NCBI GenBank assembly: GCA_004194705.1
Contig: SADC01000260.1
Span: 62,001 to 126,000 of the forward strand
Length of the DNA stretch: 64,000 nucleotides
Origin: Ditylenchus dipsaci
Lineage: Eukaryota > Nematoda > Chromadorea > Rhabditida > Anguinidae
Direction: 5' to 3'
Shown in pieces: positions 47,585 to 61,660 of the stretch (position 1 is its first letter; each line of letters begins with the position of its first letter). Position numbers and translations under genes: made by a program. Under the pieces are notes generated by a model. The model was given only the letters and a program-made list of their open reading frames with translations, ran no database searches and was not told the DNA's origin.

Positions 47585-49415
47585 TAAATTTTGATGAGCT
47601 TTACGCGAATAATATTTAACAATTTTATAGAATTGTGAACAATGTCCACCGATTTTTCCATGCTTTTAGTAACTCAAATAGAATTTGTGATTTACAAGCC
47701 ACAAAAAAAGTGTTATTGTGTAGTCATGACTTACTTAATTTCAAGCATAAATTTACTGTGGAGTAGAATGGCTGAGAGTGATGAGTGATTTACCTTTTAG
47801 ATCAAACTATAAAACCATTGGATCATCAAATGATTGTCTCTTTATGTGTTCACGCAGGCCTTAGGTAAATTTCCCTCCTTTGATCCACTCTCTTCCAATT
47901 CTCTCTCGAGCAAATCACCTCTCCGGTGAATTGCCCCTGCAAATAAGTGTATTTTTTTATTCAAACGAAATTTGATTTTGATCCACATACTGTATTTACT
48001 TTGTTTCGCCTCTTTCTAATAAATGGCTTTCTTTTAAAGGAGAAGTCATTGGCTAAAAGGTATTAACGGGAGGTACAAAAGTTCTCGCTGACTTTTCTAG
48101 CTAATTTTTAGTTAAAAAAGCAATTTTATATGAAAAATTCAAATAAATAGTTTTGTATCGAAATTCTTTTGAATGATATATGATAGTTGCCCCAAAAATG
48201 TTAGATAATCCAACATTTAGCTTCCAACTCTTGTGAGGTCATTTTGAAAGCTGCAAGCGTTTTTGATCACTTTCAGTGATCAAGATTTTTTTTTTTCAGA
48301 TTTTTTTTTTTGTTAAAACGCGAGTGTTTATATGTGAATTTTTCAAAAAAATCAATTTCTTTTAAAAATGACCGAAAAACTCGGATTTCGGTTGTTTTAA
48401 AAGAAATTGATTTTTTTTTTAAAGTATATATATCTCAACATTCTGATTTTCAGATATTATTCTGTGATCAGGTTTTCTAGCTCTTGAACTGTGCTACAAC
48501 CAGTGTTTCCAAAATCAAACATGAAAATTTTCTCATTTTCATTTTCTTAAAAAAGTGAAATTGAAAAAATTCTCATTTTCACTTTCTCCCTAAAATGAAA
48601 ATGAGAATTTTTCATTTTCATTTGAACGAAATTTTTTCATTCTCATTATTTGACAATGAAAATTTCTCATTTTCTCACTGAAAATTCTCATTTTCATCGT
48701 TTTCTCATTTTCATTTGGAATTACTGACTACAACTTGGTGCGAAGATGTTTCTGGTGCGCTTTTGACTTCTTTGACTTTTGATCGATAAAAGCGATAAAA
48801 CCACTTGCAACTTTTCGAAATGATCTCATAAGTGTAGCGACTTAAATGCTAAGTTTTTTGCTACAAAACTTTGTATTTGAATACTTCATATAAAATAACT
48901 TTTGTTACTGAAAATAAGCTATAAAAGTCGGTGGCAACTTTTGGACCACCGTTATAAGTTATATTTATAACCTCTTTTAGTCGCTAAAATAGCTTTTTTG
49001 TTTTTGATCAAGAAACTTGCTCTGAATTGTGAATTATGTGAATAGTATATTTTGCCCGCTGTGTCATTTGCCCCGGAATTTTAGCTGTATAATTTTGCTC
49101 TAAAAGCCTAAAAATAACCGTAAAAAGCTGATTGGACGTAAACGGCCTATTTTGCACGGTTTAGGGTAGAATTCTACAGCCGAAATACAGGACACAAAAT
49201 GACGCAACGAAAATGCACCGCACAAAATATATCTCAGCCTCAATGGCAAAATTTTTTATTCGAAGCGTGTTATATCAGAGATAGCTTCTGAGATGTTACC
49301 CGTCCAGGTGGTGCATAATGATGAGTGAGTTCCACCCATATCTATATGTTCCGTTTAAAAGCTGTTTTACCGGTTTCAATGCCTTTTGGATTTTTTCGCT
49401 ATTGTGTTCGGCTAG
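47585..49415. other. Non-coding with a low-complexity patch
   Basis: 48520-48722 is composed of TTCTCATTTTCA / TGAAAATGAGAA words in both orientations. 48290-48430 holds a T-run palindrome around TTTAAAAGAAATTGATTTTT. No gene seen. Confidence 0.5.
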
Positions 49416-49720
49416 GGGAAACTTGGCAAAAACGAAATTTGCCAAAACGAAAATTGGGAAAACACCTTTAGCCAAAACGAAATTCGCCAAATTTAAATTC
49501 GACAGGAGCAGGTTTTGCAAAAAAATAGGGTAGCAATTTAGAGTTGAGAAAACCTTTTCAAGTAAAATCCACCTTTGCAATTGTATTTCGGCAAATGTCG
49601 ATTTGGTAAATTGCGTTTTGGCGAATTTCGATAGGGAAATTTTCATTTTGGCAAACTTCGTTTCGGCGATTTTCATATTTGGAAAACTTCGTTTTTGGCA
49701 AGTTTCTCCTAGACTTGAAT
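49415..49720. mobile_element. Small foldback element, GCCAAAACGAAATTC units
   Basis: Left end CTAGGGGAAACTTGGCAAAA; right end, read inverted, CTAGGAGAAACTTGCCAAAA. Both arms carry about four units of GCCAAAACGAAATTC with a short AT-rich centre near 49540. The open frames here are only translated repeats. Confidence 0.65.
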
Positions 49721-50489
49721 TCAGCGAAAATTTTGTAGAAAAAGCATAGTGTAGTATGGTGTCTTTCACGTGTTGAGAAAATTATAAAAAAAAATATTAT
49801 GAGTATTTTTTGGAATGAAAATGTGGGTGTAGAGATGTTTCCTCGAAAATAAAAAAAGTTTCATTTTCGAGGAAGCTTTTACAAATTTGAAACTTGGTCG
49901 CCCCTCTTGTTTTTTTTAACTTTTTCCGATTTTTTGAATTTTTTTGCATTTGGGCTTGGGCTCAGGGTCGACCAGAGCATGTTAGACGGATCCAAACGTG
50001 TGGTTCAAACATTTTTGAACTAAAATTTTTTTGCGAAAAAAATACAACAGGGTGGACCAGGCACAAAAAAAGTCTAATTTTCGAAGAAACGTCTATGTAA
50101 CAAAATGTGTTCCCTGCTGGCTCAAATATTAGAAGTACCGCTGCGCTTAAAAGCACGATCTGTGAAAAATATGCAAAAATATACAATTGAGATTTCATGC
50201 AAAATAACAGACCTGTAGGATGGCGTAGAATTAGACATCGTAAAAGGTTTTTTAATTCTAGCTATAACTACATATTACATTTTTCTTTGTCTGATAACTC
50301 AAATGAAAGGCCAGAATCTTGGCTACATTTTTCTTTATAAAAAATGTGATGTGTAGAAAAAAGTCAAAAAATATCAACCAAACCAGTTAAAGAAAACCCC
50401 AAAAACGATTTATTTGCAGAAATTCAGCCTATTTTAGCCTGACACAAGCTTCAGTAGGTGTAAAGGTGCTTCAGTAAATCTAGGGTTGT

Positions 50490-50640
50490 ACAATGGGAAT
50501 ATTCCGGGAATATTCCCGGGAACATTGGGAATATTCCCTGGTTTCCCGGTGATTTCCCTATATTGGGAATATTCCCGGGAATATTCCCAATGTTCCCGGG
50601 AATATACCCGGGTTTTCTATATTTCCGGGAATTTCTACAA
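50490..50640. repeat. GGGAATATTCCC palindrome cluster
   Basis: About ten overlapping GGGAATATTCCC / CCCGGGAA words, self-complementary throughout. Confidence 0.6.
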
Positions 50641-50719
50641 CTCTAGTTAAAACCCTGTAAAGTCAAATTTTTTATACTCCATGTTACGCATGTCCTTTAA
50701 TTTGCTTGATGCTCAAAAA

Positions 50720-53700
50720 CAGTCAATACAGTCAAATTTTGATATCAATCTCAACTGTATTACAGTCAAGCTATATTCTATGATTGACTATATTATAGTC
50801 AAATTTTGATTTCAATCTCAACCATATTACAGTCAAGCTATATTCTATGATTGACTGTATTATACTCAAATTTTGATTTCAATCTCAACTGTATTACAGT
50901 CAAGCTATATTCTATGATTGAGTGTATTATAGTCAAACTTTGATTTCAATCTCAACCATATTACAGTCAAGCTATATTCTATGATTGACTGTATTATAGT
51001 CAAATTTTCATTTCAATCTCAACCATATTACAGTCAAACTATATTCTATTGATTGACTGTATTATAGTCAAATTTTGATTTCAATCTCAACTGTATTACA
51101 GTCATATTCTATGATTGACTGTATTATAGTCAAATTTTGATTTCAATCTCTATTGTATTATAGTCAAGCTTTATTCTATGATTGACTGTATTATAGTCAA
51201 ATTTTGATTTCAATCTCAACTGTATTACAGTCAAGCTATATTCTATGATTGACTGTATTATAGTCAAATTTTGATTCATTTATGATTGAGTGTATTATAG
51301 TCAAACTTTGATTCAATCTCAACCATATTACAGTCAAGCTATATTCTATGATTGAGTGTATTATAGTCAAACTTTGATTTCAATCTCAACCATATTACAG
51401 TCAAACTATATTCTATGATTGACTGTATTATAGTCAAATTTTGATTTCAAATTTTGATTTTTGAAATCAAATTTTGATTTCAATCTCTATTGTATTATAG
51501 TCAAGCTTTATTCTATGATTGACTGTATTATAGTCAAATTTTGATTTCAATCTCAACTGTATTACAGTCAAGCTATATTCTATGATTGACTGTATTATAG
51601 TCAAATTTTGATTTCAATCTCAACTGTATTACAGTCAAGCTATATTCTATGATTGAGTGTATTATAGTCAAACTTTGATTTCAATCTCAACCATATTACA
51701 GTCAAACTATATTCTATGATTGACTGTATTATAGTCAAATTTTGATTTCAATCTCAACTGTATTACAGTCAAGCTATATTCTATGATTGAGTGTATTATA
51801 GTCAAATTTTGATTTCAATCTCAACCATTTTACAGTCAAACTATATTCTATGATTGACTGTATTATAGTCAAACTTTGATTTCAATCTCAACCATATTAC
51901 AGTCAAGCTATATTCTATGATTGACTGTATTATAGTCAAATTTTGATTTCAATCTCAACCATATTACGGTCAAGCTATATTCTATGATTGACTGTATTAT
52001 AGTCAAATTTTGATTTCAATCTCAACTGTATTACAGTCAAGCTATATTCTATGATTGACTGTATTATAATCAAATTTTGATTTCAATCTCAACCATATTA
52101 CAGTCATGCTATATTCTATGATTGACTGTATTATAGTCAAATTTTGATTTCAATCTCAACCATATTACAGTCAAGCTATATTCTATGATTGACTGTATTA
52201 TAATCAAATTTTGATATCAATCTCAACTGTGTTATAGTCAAGCTATATTCTATGATTGACTGTATTATAATCAAATTTTGATATCAATCTCAACTGTGTT
52301 ATAGTCAAGCTATATTCTATGATTGACTGTATTATAGTCAAATTTTGATTTCAATCTCTATTGTATTATAGTCAAGCTATATTCTATGATTGACTGTATT
52401 ATAGTAAAATTTTGATTACAATCTCAACTGTATTACAGTCAAGCTATATTCTATGATTGACTGTATTATAGTCAAATTTTGATTTCAATCTCAACCATAT
52501 TACAGTCAAGCTATATTCTATGATTGACTGTATTATAGTCAAATTTTGATTTCAATCTCAACTGTATTACAGTCAAGCTATATTCTATGATTGACTGTAT
52601 TATAGTCAAATTTTGATTTCAATCTCAACCATGTTACAGTCAAGCTATATTCTATGATTGACTGTATTATAGTCAAATTTTGATTTCAATCTCAACCATA
52701 TTACAGTCAAGCTATATTCTATGATTGACTGTATTATAGTCAAATTTGATTTCAATCTCAACCATATTACAGTCAAGCTATATTCTATGATTGACTGTAT
52801 TATAGTCAAATTTTGATTTCAATCTCAACTGTATTACAGTCAAGCTATATTCTATGATTGACTGTATTATAGTCAAATTTTGATTTCAATCTCAACTGTA
52901 TTACAGTCAAGCTATATTCTATGATTGACTGTATTATAGTCAAACTTTGATTTCAATCTCAACCATATTACAGTCAAGCTATTTTCTATGATTGACTGTA
53001 TTATAGTCAAATTTTGATTTCAATCTCAACCATATTACAGTCAAGCTATATTCTATGATTGACTGTATTATAGTCAAATTTTGATATCAATCTCAACTGT
53101 ATTGCAGTCAAGCTATATTCTATGATTGACTGTATTATAGTCAAATTTTGATATCAATCTCAACTGTATTATAGTCAAGCTATATTCTATGATTGACTGT
53201 ATTATAGTCAAATTTTGATTTCAATCTCTACTGTATTATAGTCAAGCTATATTCTATGATTGACTGTATTATAGTCAAATTTTGATTTCAATCTCAACCA
53301 TATTACAGTCAAGCTATATTCTATGATTGACTGCATTATAGTCAAACTTTGATTTCAATCTCAACCATATTACAGTCAAGCTATATTCTATGATTGACTG
53401 TATTATAGTCAAATTTTGATTTCAATCTCAACCATATTACGGTCAAGCTATATTCTATGATTGACTGTATTATAGTCAAATTTTGATTTCAATCTCAACC
53501 ATATTACAGTCAAGCTATATTCTATGATTGACTGTATTATAGTCTAATTTTGATTTCAATCTCAACCATATTACAGTCAAGCTATATTCTATGATTGACT
53601 GTATTATAGTCAAATTTTGATTTCAATCTCAACCATATTACAGTCAAGCTATATTCTATGATTGACTGTATTATAGTCAAATTTCGATTTCAATCTCAAC

Positions 53701-56395
53701 CATATTACAGTCAAGCTATATTTATGATTGACTGTATTATAGTCAAATTTTGATTTCAATTTCAACCATATTACAGTCAAGCTATATTCTATGATTGACT
53801 GTATTATAGTCAAATTTTGATATCAATCTCAACTGTATTGCAGTCAAGCTATATTCTATGATTGACTGTATTATAGTCAAATTTTGATATCAATCTCAAC
53901 TGTATTATAGTCAAGCTATATTCTATGATTGACTGTATTATAGTCAAATTTTGATTTCAATCTCTACTGTATTATAGTCAAGCTATATTCTATGATTGAC
54001 TGTATTATAGTCAAATTTTGATTTTAATCTCAACCATATTACAGTCAAGCTATATTCTATGATTGACTGTATTATAGTCAAACTTTGATTTCAATCTCAA
54101 CCATATTACAGTCAAGCTATATTCTATGATTGACTGTATTATAGTCAAATTTTGATTTCAATCTCAACCATATTACAGTCAAGCTATATTCTATGATTGA
54201 CTGTATTATAGTCAAATTTTGATTTCAATCTCAACTGTATTACAGTCAAGCTATATTCTATGATTGACTGTATTATAGTCAAATTTTGATTTCAATCTCA
54301 ACCATATTACGGTCAAGCTATATTCTATGATTGACTGTATTATAGTCAAATTTTGATTTCAATCTCAACCATATTACAGTCAAGCTATATTCTATGATTG
54401 ACTGTATTATAGTCTAATTTTGATTTCAATCTCAACCATATTACAGTCAAGCTATATTCTATGATTGACTGTATTATAGTCAAATTTTGATTTCAATCTC
54501 AACCATATTACAGTCAAGCTATATTCTATGATTGACTGTATTATAGTCAAATTTCGATTTCAATCTCAACCATATTACAGTCAAGCTATATTTTATGATT
54601 GACTGTATTATAGTCAAATTTTGATTTCAATTTCAACCATATTACAGTCAAGCTATATTCTATGATTGACTGTATTATAGTCAAATTTTGATATCAATCT
54701 CAACTGTATTACAGTCAAGCTATATTCTATGATTGACTGTATTATAGTCAAATTTGATATCAATCTCAACTGTATTATAGTCAAGCTATATTCTATGATT
54801 GACTGTATTATAGTCAAATTTTGATTTCAATCTCTACTGTATTATAGTCAAGCTATATTCTATGATTGACTGTATTATAGTCAAATTTTGATTTCAATCT
54901 CAACCATATTACAGTCAAGCTATATTCTATGATTGACTGTATTATAGTCAAACTTTGATTTCAATCTCAACCATATTACAGTCAAGCTATATTCTATGAT
55001 TGACTGTATTATAGTCAAATTTTGATTTCAATCTCAACCATATTACAGTCAAGCTATATTCTATGATTGACTGTATTATAGTCAAATTTTGATTTCAATC
55101 TCAACCATATTACAGTCAAGCTATATTCTATGATTGACTGTATTATAGTCAAATTTTGATTTCAATCTCAACTGTATTACAGTCAAGCTATATTCTATGA
55201 TTAACTGTATTATAGTCAAATTTTGATTTCAATCTCAACCATATTACAGTCAAGCTATATTCTATGATTGACTGTATTATAGTCAAATTTTGATTTCAAT
55301 CTCAACCATATTACAGTCAAGCTATATTCTATGATTGACTGTGTTATAATCAAATTTTGATTTCAATCTCAACCATATTACAGTTAAGCTATATTCTATG
55401 ATTGACTGTATTATAGTCAAATTTTGATTTCAATCTCAACTGTATTACAGTCAAGCTATATTCTATGATTGACTGTATTATAATCAAATTTTTGATTTCA
55501 ATCTCAACCATATTACAGTCAAGCTATATTCTATGATTGACTGTATTATAGTCAAATTTTGATTTCAATCTCAACCATATTACAGTCAAGCTGTATTCTA
55601 TGATTGACTGTATTATAGTCAAATTTTGATTTCAATCTCAACCATATTACAGTCAAGCTATATTCTATGATTGACTGTATTATAGTCAAATTTTGATTTC
55701 AATCTCAACCATATTACAGTCAAGCTATATTCTATGATTGACTTATTATAGTCAAATTTTGATTTCAATCTCAACTGTATTATAGTCAAGCTATATTCTA
55801 TGATTGACTGTATTATAGTCAAATTTTGATTTCAATCTCAACCATATTACAGTCAAGCTATATTCTATGATTGACTGTATTATAATCAAATTTTGATATC
55901 AATCTCAACTGTATTATAGTCAAGCTATATTCTATGATTGACTGTATTATAGTCAAATTTTGATTTCAATCTCTATTGTATTATAGTCAAGCTATATTCT
56001 ATGATTGACTGTATTATAGTCAAATTTTGATTTCAATCTCAACCATATTACAGTCAAACTATATTCTATGATTGACTGTATTATAGTCAAACTTTGATTT
56101 CAATCTCAACCATATTACAGTCAAGCTATATTCTATGATTGACTGTATTATAGTCAAATTTTGATTTCAATCTCAACTGTATTACAGTCAAGCTATATTC
56201 TATGATTAACTGTATTATAGTCAAACTTTGATTTCAATCTCAACCATGTTACAGTCAAGCTGTATTCTATGATTGACTGTATTATAGTCAAATTTTGATT
56301 TCAATCTCAACCATATTACAGTCAAGCTATATTCTATGATTGACTGTATTATAGTCAAATTTCGATTTCAATCTCAACTGTATTACAGTCAATAA
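50720..56395. repeat. Satellite array, about 67-bp unit, about 85 copies
   Basis: The monomer joins ATTGACTGTATTATAGTCAA, ATTTTGATTTCAATCTCAAC, CATATTACAGTCAAGCTA and TATTCTATG. Each monomer holds the near-palindrome TTGACTGTATTATAGTCAA. Variants CAACTGTATTACAGTC, CTACTGTATTATAGTC and GATATCAATC recur in the same order at 53085-53360, 53820-54090 and 54690-54960. Rare variants repeat at 53541/54411 (AGTCTAATTT) and 53681/54551 (ATTTCGATTT), a period of about 870 bp, near 13 monomers. No open frame of note. Confidence 0.95.
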
Positions 56396-56569
56396 ATGGA
56401 TAGTTTTAGGCTTGGATCACATGGTGTTTAGCCCAATCATTAAGAAAATATGAAAAAATACAGTGTGCAGCCGGAGGACTTCAAACTAGCAACCTACAAA
56501 TGTGTTTGAATTTCTATCAAATAGTCGAGAAATCTATATAGAAAATATATAAAAAATAAATTATTAGGT

Positions 56570-56805
56570 CGTGTCAAAAGTTCGGTCGTTTTATTTCAAA
56601 AGCAATATTTGTGGCGTTGTGTTTTCAGCACAGACTTTTTTAATATTTTTCAAAAGTTTACCACTCGTTTAGTAGCCAAGATTCTCTGCTACAAAATGAG
56701 TGGTAAAATTTTGAAAAATGTTAAAAAAATCTATGGTAAAAACACAACGCCACAAATATTGCTTTTGAAATAAAACGACCGAACTTTTGACACGACCTAA
56801 TATTA
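56570..56805. mobile_element. Mariner-type MITE
   Basis: Termini AGGTCGTGTCAAAAGTTCGG and the inverse CCGAACTTTTGACACGACCT, flanked by TA on both sides. Arms of about 110 bp pair across the element. The termini resemble mariner-family ends. Confidence 0.75.
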
Positions 56806-56906
56806 AGATCATTCAAATTTGTAGAAAGAACTGATATAACGCGTTTTCCAAAAGTTCTGTGCGGATTTCAAAGCCGTATTTCCTATGACTTTAATGGTCT
56901 TTTCAA

Positions 56907-57345
56907 TCTTGTAATACTGTCTTGTAGCTTCTTATCTCTTTTTCCATACGGTATATAAAGATTAGTTTATATATTTTGGAAGAGTCATAAATTAGGTACA
57001 ATCACCTGTCCGGTCATTTTGATGGTTTAAAAAGCATTTTCATTACCTTAAGCAAACAAAAAATTTTTGACTGTTCATCGTTACAATATCAGCATGTTGG
57101 AGCGAAGCTTTAAAGCTACTAAACTTATTTCACAGAATTCTGGAAAAATGACCACAATTCAATTTTCCCTAATTTTTTCAGATTGTGCTCATTTTTTATA
57201 TAAAATGGATTATTTTCAAAAAGGCATATCTCTTTCCTCTTTTCTTTAATCTCTGATAGTCAAATCATAAGACCTACAGTATCAGAAACAGAAAGGCATA
57301 TATAAGAAAGAGATTCAGAGCTACAAGATGGTATTAAAATATCGG
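56907..57345. repeat. Inverted-repeat element plus local duplication
   Basis: TGTCTTGTAGCTTCTTATCT near 56927 pairs with AGAGCTACAAGATGGTAT near 57317. GATAGTCAAATCATAAGACC is duplicated at 57257 and 57352. Confidence 0.5.
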
Positions 57346-57794
57346 CAAAAGATAGTCAAATCATAAGACCTACAGTATTTCCTCTTATTGCTGGCGCCCC
57401 CCTCTAATTGTCTCATATGGGCGACCAGGACATTATACATGAAATTTATGCGGATATTTACAAGGGTACTGATTCAAAAAAGTCGATTCTTCTATCGAGC
57501 AGCCAATAACTTGAGCCACCAAGTGAATTCGACTAGAATTATTGTTTTTTAGACACTGCATTCTTTGCGCTACAAAACGGTGAATGATTATAATTCCATA
57601 AATACAAATTTTCTCAAATTTTTTTTTTGAAAAGTACCAAATTAAACATTTTCACGCATGCGAATTTTGTTAGTCCTTAATTGTGCAAAACATTGAGTTG
57701 TCAGAAATGCACATACAGCTTGATGCTATTTGTCGATGCTTTTTCTCTCGGACATAACTCTGGCTAAAGAGATCATTTTCAAAATTTTCGAATG

Positions 57795-59230
57795 CATACT
57801 GTATTTTCTCTATTAAATCGCCTGAGGGAGTTATTGTTCAACCCCCCTCGGAGAGAGAGAGACATTAGAGAGGGGAGAGTTGTTTTTTCAAATAAATTTT
57901 TTGTTCTACTACGAGCAAAATATTTTTGACGGTTTTCCTGTTTTTTCAATATTTTGTTTTACGAAAAAATCACAGAAGAAGACAATAAGAAGTTATCGGT
58001 TTTGGAGGTCGCCTTGCATTGAATCATCAGGGAGTAGAAAGATCTTTCAAATTAAGTCATAATCAAATCGTTCAAATATCAGAATATTGTTCAGAATATT
58101 TTGTCAACATAAAAAATATATAGCGGTGGAAAGACAAACAATTACAAGAGTTATGCAGATGTAAGTGCGAAAACTACAAAGAACTTTTTCCTTGGATGAT
58201 TTCCAGCATTGCAATCCCTGTTCAGTATCATACGGAAAACATTCTCAAAACAGATAAAAATTGGAAAGAACCATCTTAAGTTCCCTACACAGGTATAATT
58301 AAAGCCCTGTTCTTCCACTTCAAAACTTGTACGTACTAGTTTTACTTGGTAAAGAAGACAATTGTTTATAAACAATCTGTAGAACTTGCGCAAAAGGTGC
58401 GAAGGGTGAAAAAATGATTGAATATGTATGATCTTATTCGGTATTTTGTGTGCACAGGAATAGTTCGTTAGCATACGGCCAGAAACGGTCGGACGACTTT
58501 AGAATTTTGAAGAAAAAAAAGCGAGCCGGACAAATGAATCGAGAAATAATGAACCTTAAAGATTGTAATGGTGGTAAATATTGCCATGTTTGCTTCACTT
58601 ACTTTTCACATTAAATCATTGTTCGATTGAGTGGAACGTTCACTCAAAAACTGTGAAGATTCAATTTTTAAGAAATCTGAACACGATGTAGCGAAAATCA
58701 CCTTTTAAGGGGGGGGGGTTAAAAAAGGGTAGAGTTATAATTAGGGTTGGCCAGAATGTTTTAATACCGATAATAATACCGGAAATAATACCGGTACTTT
58801 ATTAATAAAAGACTGGATGTGGAACATCGGTATTGTAAAATTAGCTGATCATGTTTTTTTCAAGGGTGACCAAGTCAAAAAAGTGAGAAAAATTTCCAAT
58901 TTTTTAAAAGAATTCGAACATTTCAAATTTTTCGCACGATATGTATGCGTATACGAGAATAGTGTATAATAGTATGCGAATAGTATGCGTGAATGGTGTA
59001 TCGCACAAAAAAAATAAAAAAAAATTACTTTTTACACTTTTATGCCTTGGTCCCCCTCTTAACCATTTGGTAACAAAATAACGAAAAATAACGGTTACCG
59101 GTATTAATACCAGTATGATACCGGGAAAGAAAAATACCGTTTCGCCCTATTTTGCGTAACCCTGGTTATAGTTCAGCCCCCTCGGGAGGGGAGTTATTTG
59201 AGAGGGGATTTAATAGAGAAAATACGGTAA
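57795..59230. mobile_element. Longer element of the TACCGTATTT family
   Basis: Left end ACTGTATTTTCTCTATTAAA, right end TTTAATAGAGAAAATACGGT. Inner arms share CCCCCTCGG / GGAGTTATT and AGAGGGGA. The 1.3 kb centre is AT-rich. An open frame of 107 codons at 58151-58474 (minus) has no recognised domain. Confidence 0.55.
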
Positions 59231-60115
59231 ATACCACTCAATCGATAGCTAATGTTATGCCGTTTTATATGTAGAAGATTTTAATTCATTATACTTTATT
59301 CATTTTTTTCATCATTTTCGGACAGAATTTTATAATTGTCATCATGAAAAAAGAAAATTTTTTTTTGACAAATTGACAAGTAAAATAATTCAAATTTAAC
59401 TCTTTGTTTTTTCACGTTTGCTTTGAATTGTAACGCATGTCAAAGACTACAAAACTTATATCATTAATTGTTTTGGAATTTAAGATTGTCGAGATATGGT
59501 ATTCTGAAATGAAAAAAATCAGAAAAAAAATAAAGATATTCCGAATTTGTTTGCCATTTATTAAGGCCATATCACAAGATTTCGATTCTCAAAATAATTT
59601 CGTGTATCAGCTTTAATAACTCTTTTATTATTGTGCTACAATATTTTACTTGTTAACACTTAATGAACAAAATTGAATGAGTTAAAAAACGAGAGTATAT
59701 GTTAATATTATGTTTGAAAATCACAATAAATTTATCTTTTCCACATACAAATGGTATACCATCAGCTATTGGTTAAATGTTAATCTAAAATGATTAAGCA
59801 TACTCTGCTTGGCGTGCGGAGAAATCTTTTGAAAGATGCTATTCTAAAAGCAAAACACTGGAGAACAAAAATTTGAAAAAAGAGAAAATTGTGAAAGAAC
59901 GCAAAAGGCAAAAGGTTGGCGGAAAGATGAAGCAATGTTTACAATTCAATCGCAAAACTTGCATTGTTTCAAACTAAATAGTGAATCATTGTGTCAAAAC
60001 TAAATAGTGAAAAAAACATATAAAATGTAAATTGATATCCTATACTGAAACTAAAATAAATGTAAAGTAAGTATTCATCATGCACCGTCGTCTTTAACGT
60101 GCGATGAGTCATACA
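59231..60115. other. AT-rich region downstream of the minus-strand gene end
   Basis: No exon, RNA or repeat boundary that I can support. Confidence 0.45.
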
Positions 60116-60119
60116 TCAT

Positions 60120-60735
60120 TCAGTTTGACTGTTCAGCAAATTGTTGTTCTTCGTAAAGTTTGAAAAGTTCTGCCTCAGCCTTTTTTAAGATAACACAAAA
60201 ACAAAAATTATTACAGGAAAATATACGCTACACAATGAATATAAAAAATTATAATAAAGAAGAACACTAAAAAATTGAATATATTATACGTTCATTACTA
60301 ACTATGTTCACATTAAAATAATAATTTAACTATGTCTCAGTCTTTTGCAACTGCTTTGAAAATATTTAAGTCACTGAAAAATTCAGATTCCACTCCAAGA
60401 CATCAAAACATCCGAATAATGTATCTCGCGTTTTTTTGACTTTACTGATCAGAATGAGAATAAAAGCCTGTTCACAATGGTGGCTACAGCTGCAGCGTGT
60501 GCTGCAGCGTGTGGCGATTGGGTGTTCACAATGCGTCGCCACACGCTGAAGCCACACGCTGCAGTAACCATTGTTAACAGGCCTTAAGCGTGACACATCG
60601 AGAAAACTTAAAAATATTAAACTCACTCAGTACACATACTTTGCGATGAACTGTGTCCCAATCTGGAGTATTCGAGCCGAGAATTTGAAGCACGATAATT
60701 AAAGATTTTGCGAGATTTTTCTCCAAATGCTATTT
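60120..60735 (-). CDS. Two 3'-terminal exons of an unrecognised gene
   Basis: Exon 60640-60735 (acceptor TTACAG, donor GTATGTG) reads IAFGEKSRKIFNYRASNSRL then EYSRLGHSSSQ. Exon 60120-60169 (acceptor GGCAG) joins in phase and reads LFKLYEEQQFAEQSN then stop. Both are hydrophilic and look like real coding text. The intron holds a palindromic MITE (60470-60580). The remaining exons would lie above 60735 but I could not find them; the region up to 61300 shows a duplicated segment instead. It could be the cytoplasmic tail of a receptor. No family assigned. Confidence 0.5.
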
Positions 60736-60895
60736 CTGTAATAATGAATGACTAGCTCGCGTTGGGATCGCCTGCGGCGGTCCCCCCGCTCGCGGACACG
60801 ATGCTTGATGCAACGTATCTCAAAACTCTCTTAACTCCGCGTTTTTTTGACTTTACTGATCACAATGAGAATAAGCGTGACACAACTCAAAAAAT
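60425..60895. repeat. Palindromic MITE and duplicated flank
   Basis: GCCTGTTCACAATGGTGG at about 60466 pairs with CCATTGTTAACAGGCC at 60568; the core CAGCGTGTG units are complementary to CACACGCTG. GCGTTTTTTTGACTTTACTG occurs at 60429 and again at 60840. Confidence 0.55.
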
Positions 60896-61029
60896 CCAAA
60901 TTTAACTCAGAAAATTAAAGCTTTTTAAAGCACACTACCTCCTTCATATAATCAGCAAGAGCTACTATAAGATTGAATAGGTCTAAATAAACGCAATTAC
61001 ATCGGTAACTAACAAAATCGGTTCGCCGA

Positions 61030-61660
61030 GGCGTACTTACCCCACTTTCCTGGCGCACCACTTACCACAACTCTCCCAGCATGACTTTCACTCTCCTGGC
61101 ACGCTTGCCCATTTTTCTGACTTAGGAGACCATGACAACGGAGAATACCTCGCCTTTGTCAAGGCACAAATAAGATTACATAAATCACAAATAAGATAAC
61201 TTCAACAGTTATCAACTATGGGTAGCGATGTCTGGAGATTAAGTTAGGTAACCCCGCTCACTTTCCGGATACTCTTAGTTAATCTCCTCACATGGCTAGT
61301 ACTCCGCTGGTACTCCTACACACTCTCCTGGTACCCGCCCACTCTCCTGGCACACTTACTCACTCTCATGGTACCTCTACTCACTTCCATGGTGCCCCTA
61401 CCAACTCGCCGGATACCCACCCACTCTCCAGGCACACGACATACTCTCAAGGTACTCTCACTCACTGTCCAGACACCCCTATCTACAATGCTAATGCAAA
61501 ATGCTTACAAATGCTTATCAGTTTCATGGTCTTTAACAAACCTGCAGATGAATTTACTTGCAGATCAATTTACTGCAGGTACCCTCACATGTCTCCAACT
61601 ATCTTTACCCACTCTACAGGTAGCCCTACACGCTCTCTATCTGACTTACTTGCTTTCTTA
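61030..61660. repeat. CACTCTCCTGGCAC tandem array
   Basis: About fifteen units of the form CTCTCCTGGTACnCnnnCA, densest at 61295-61470. Open frames here are translated repeats (THSPGT, THFHGA). No inverted partner is visible in the window. Confidence 0.6.

Noticed and set aside
50720..56395. CRISPR-like regular array
   Set aside because: Repeats are directly adjacent with no unique spacers. It is a eukaryotic satellite.
58151..58474. 107-codon minus-strand open frame
   Set aside because: Lies inside the TACCGTATTT element, with no recognised motif and no splice partners.
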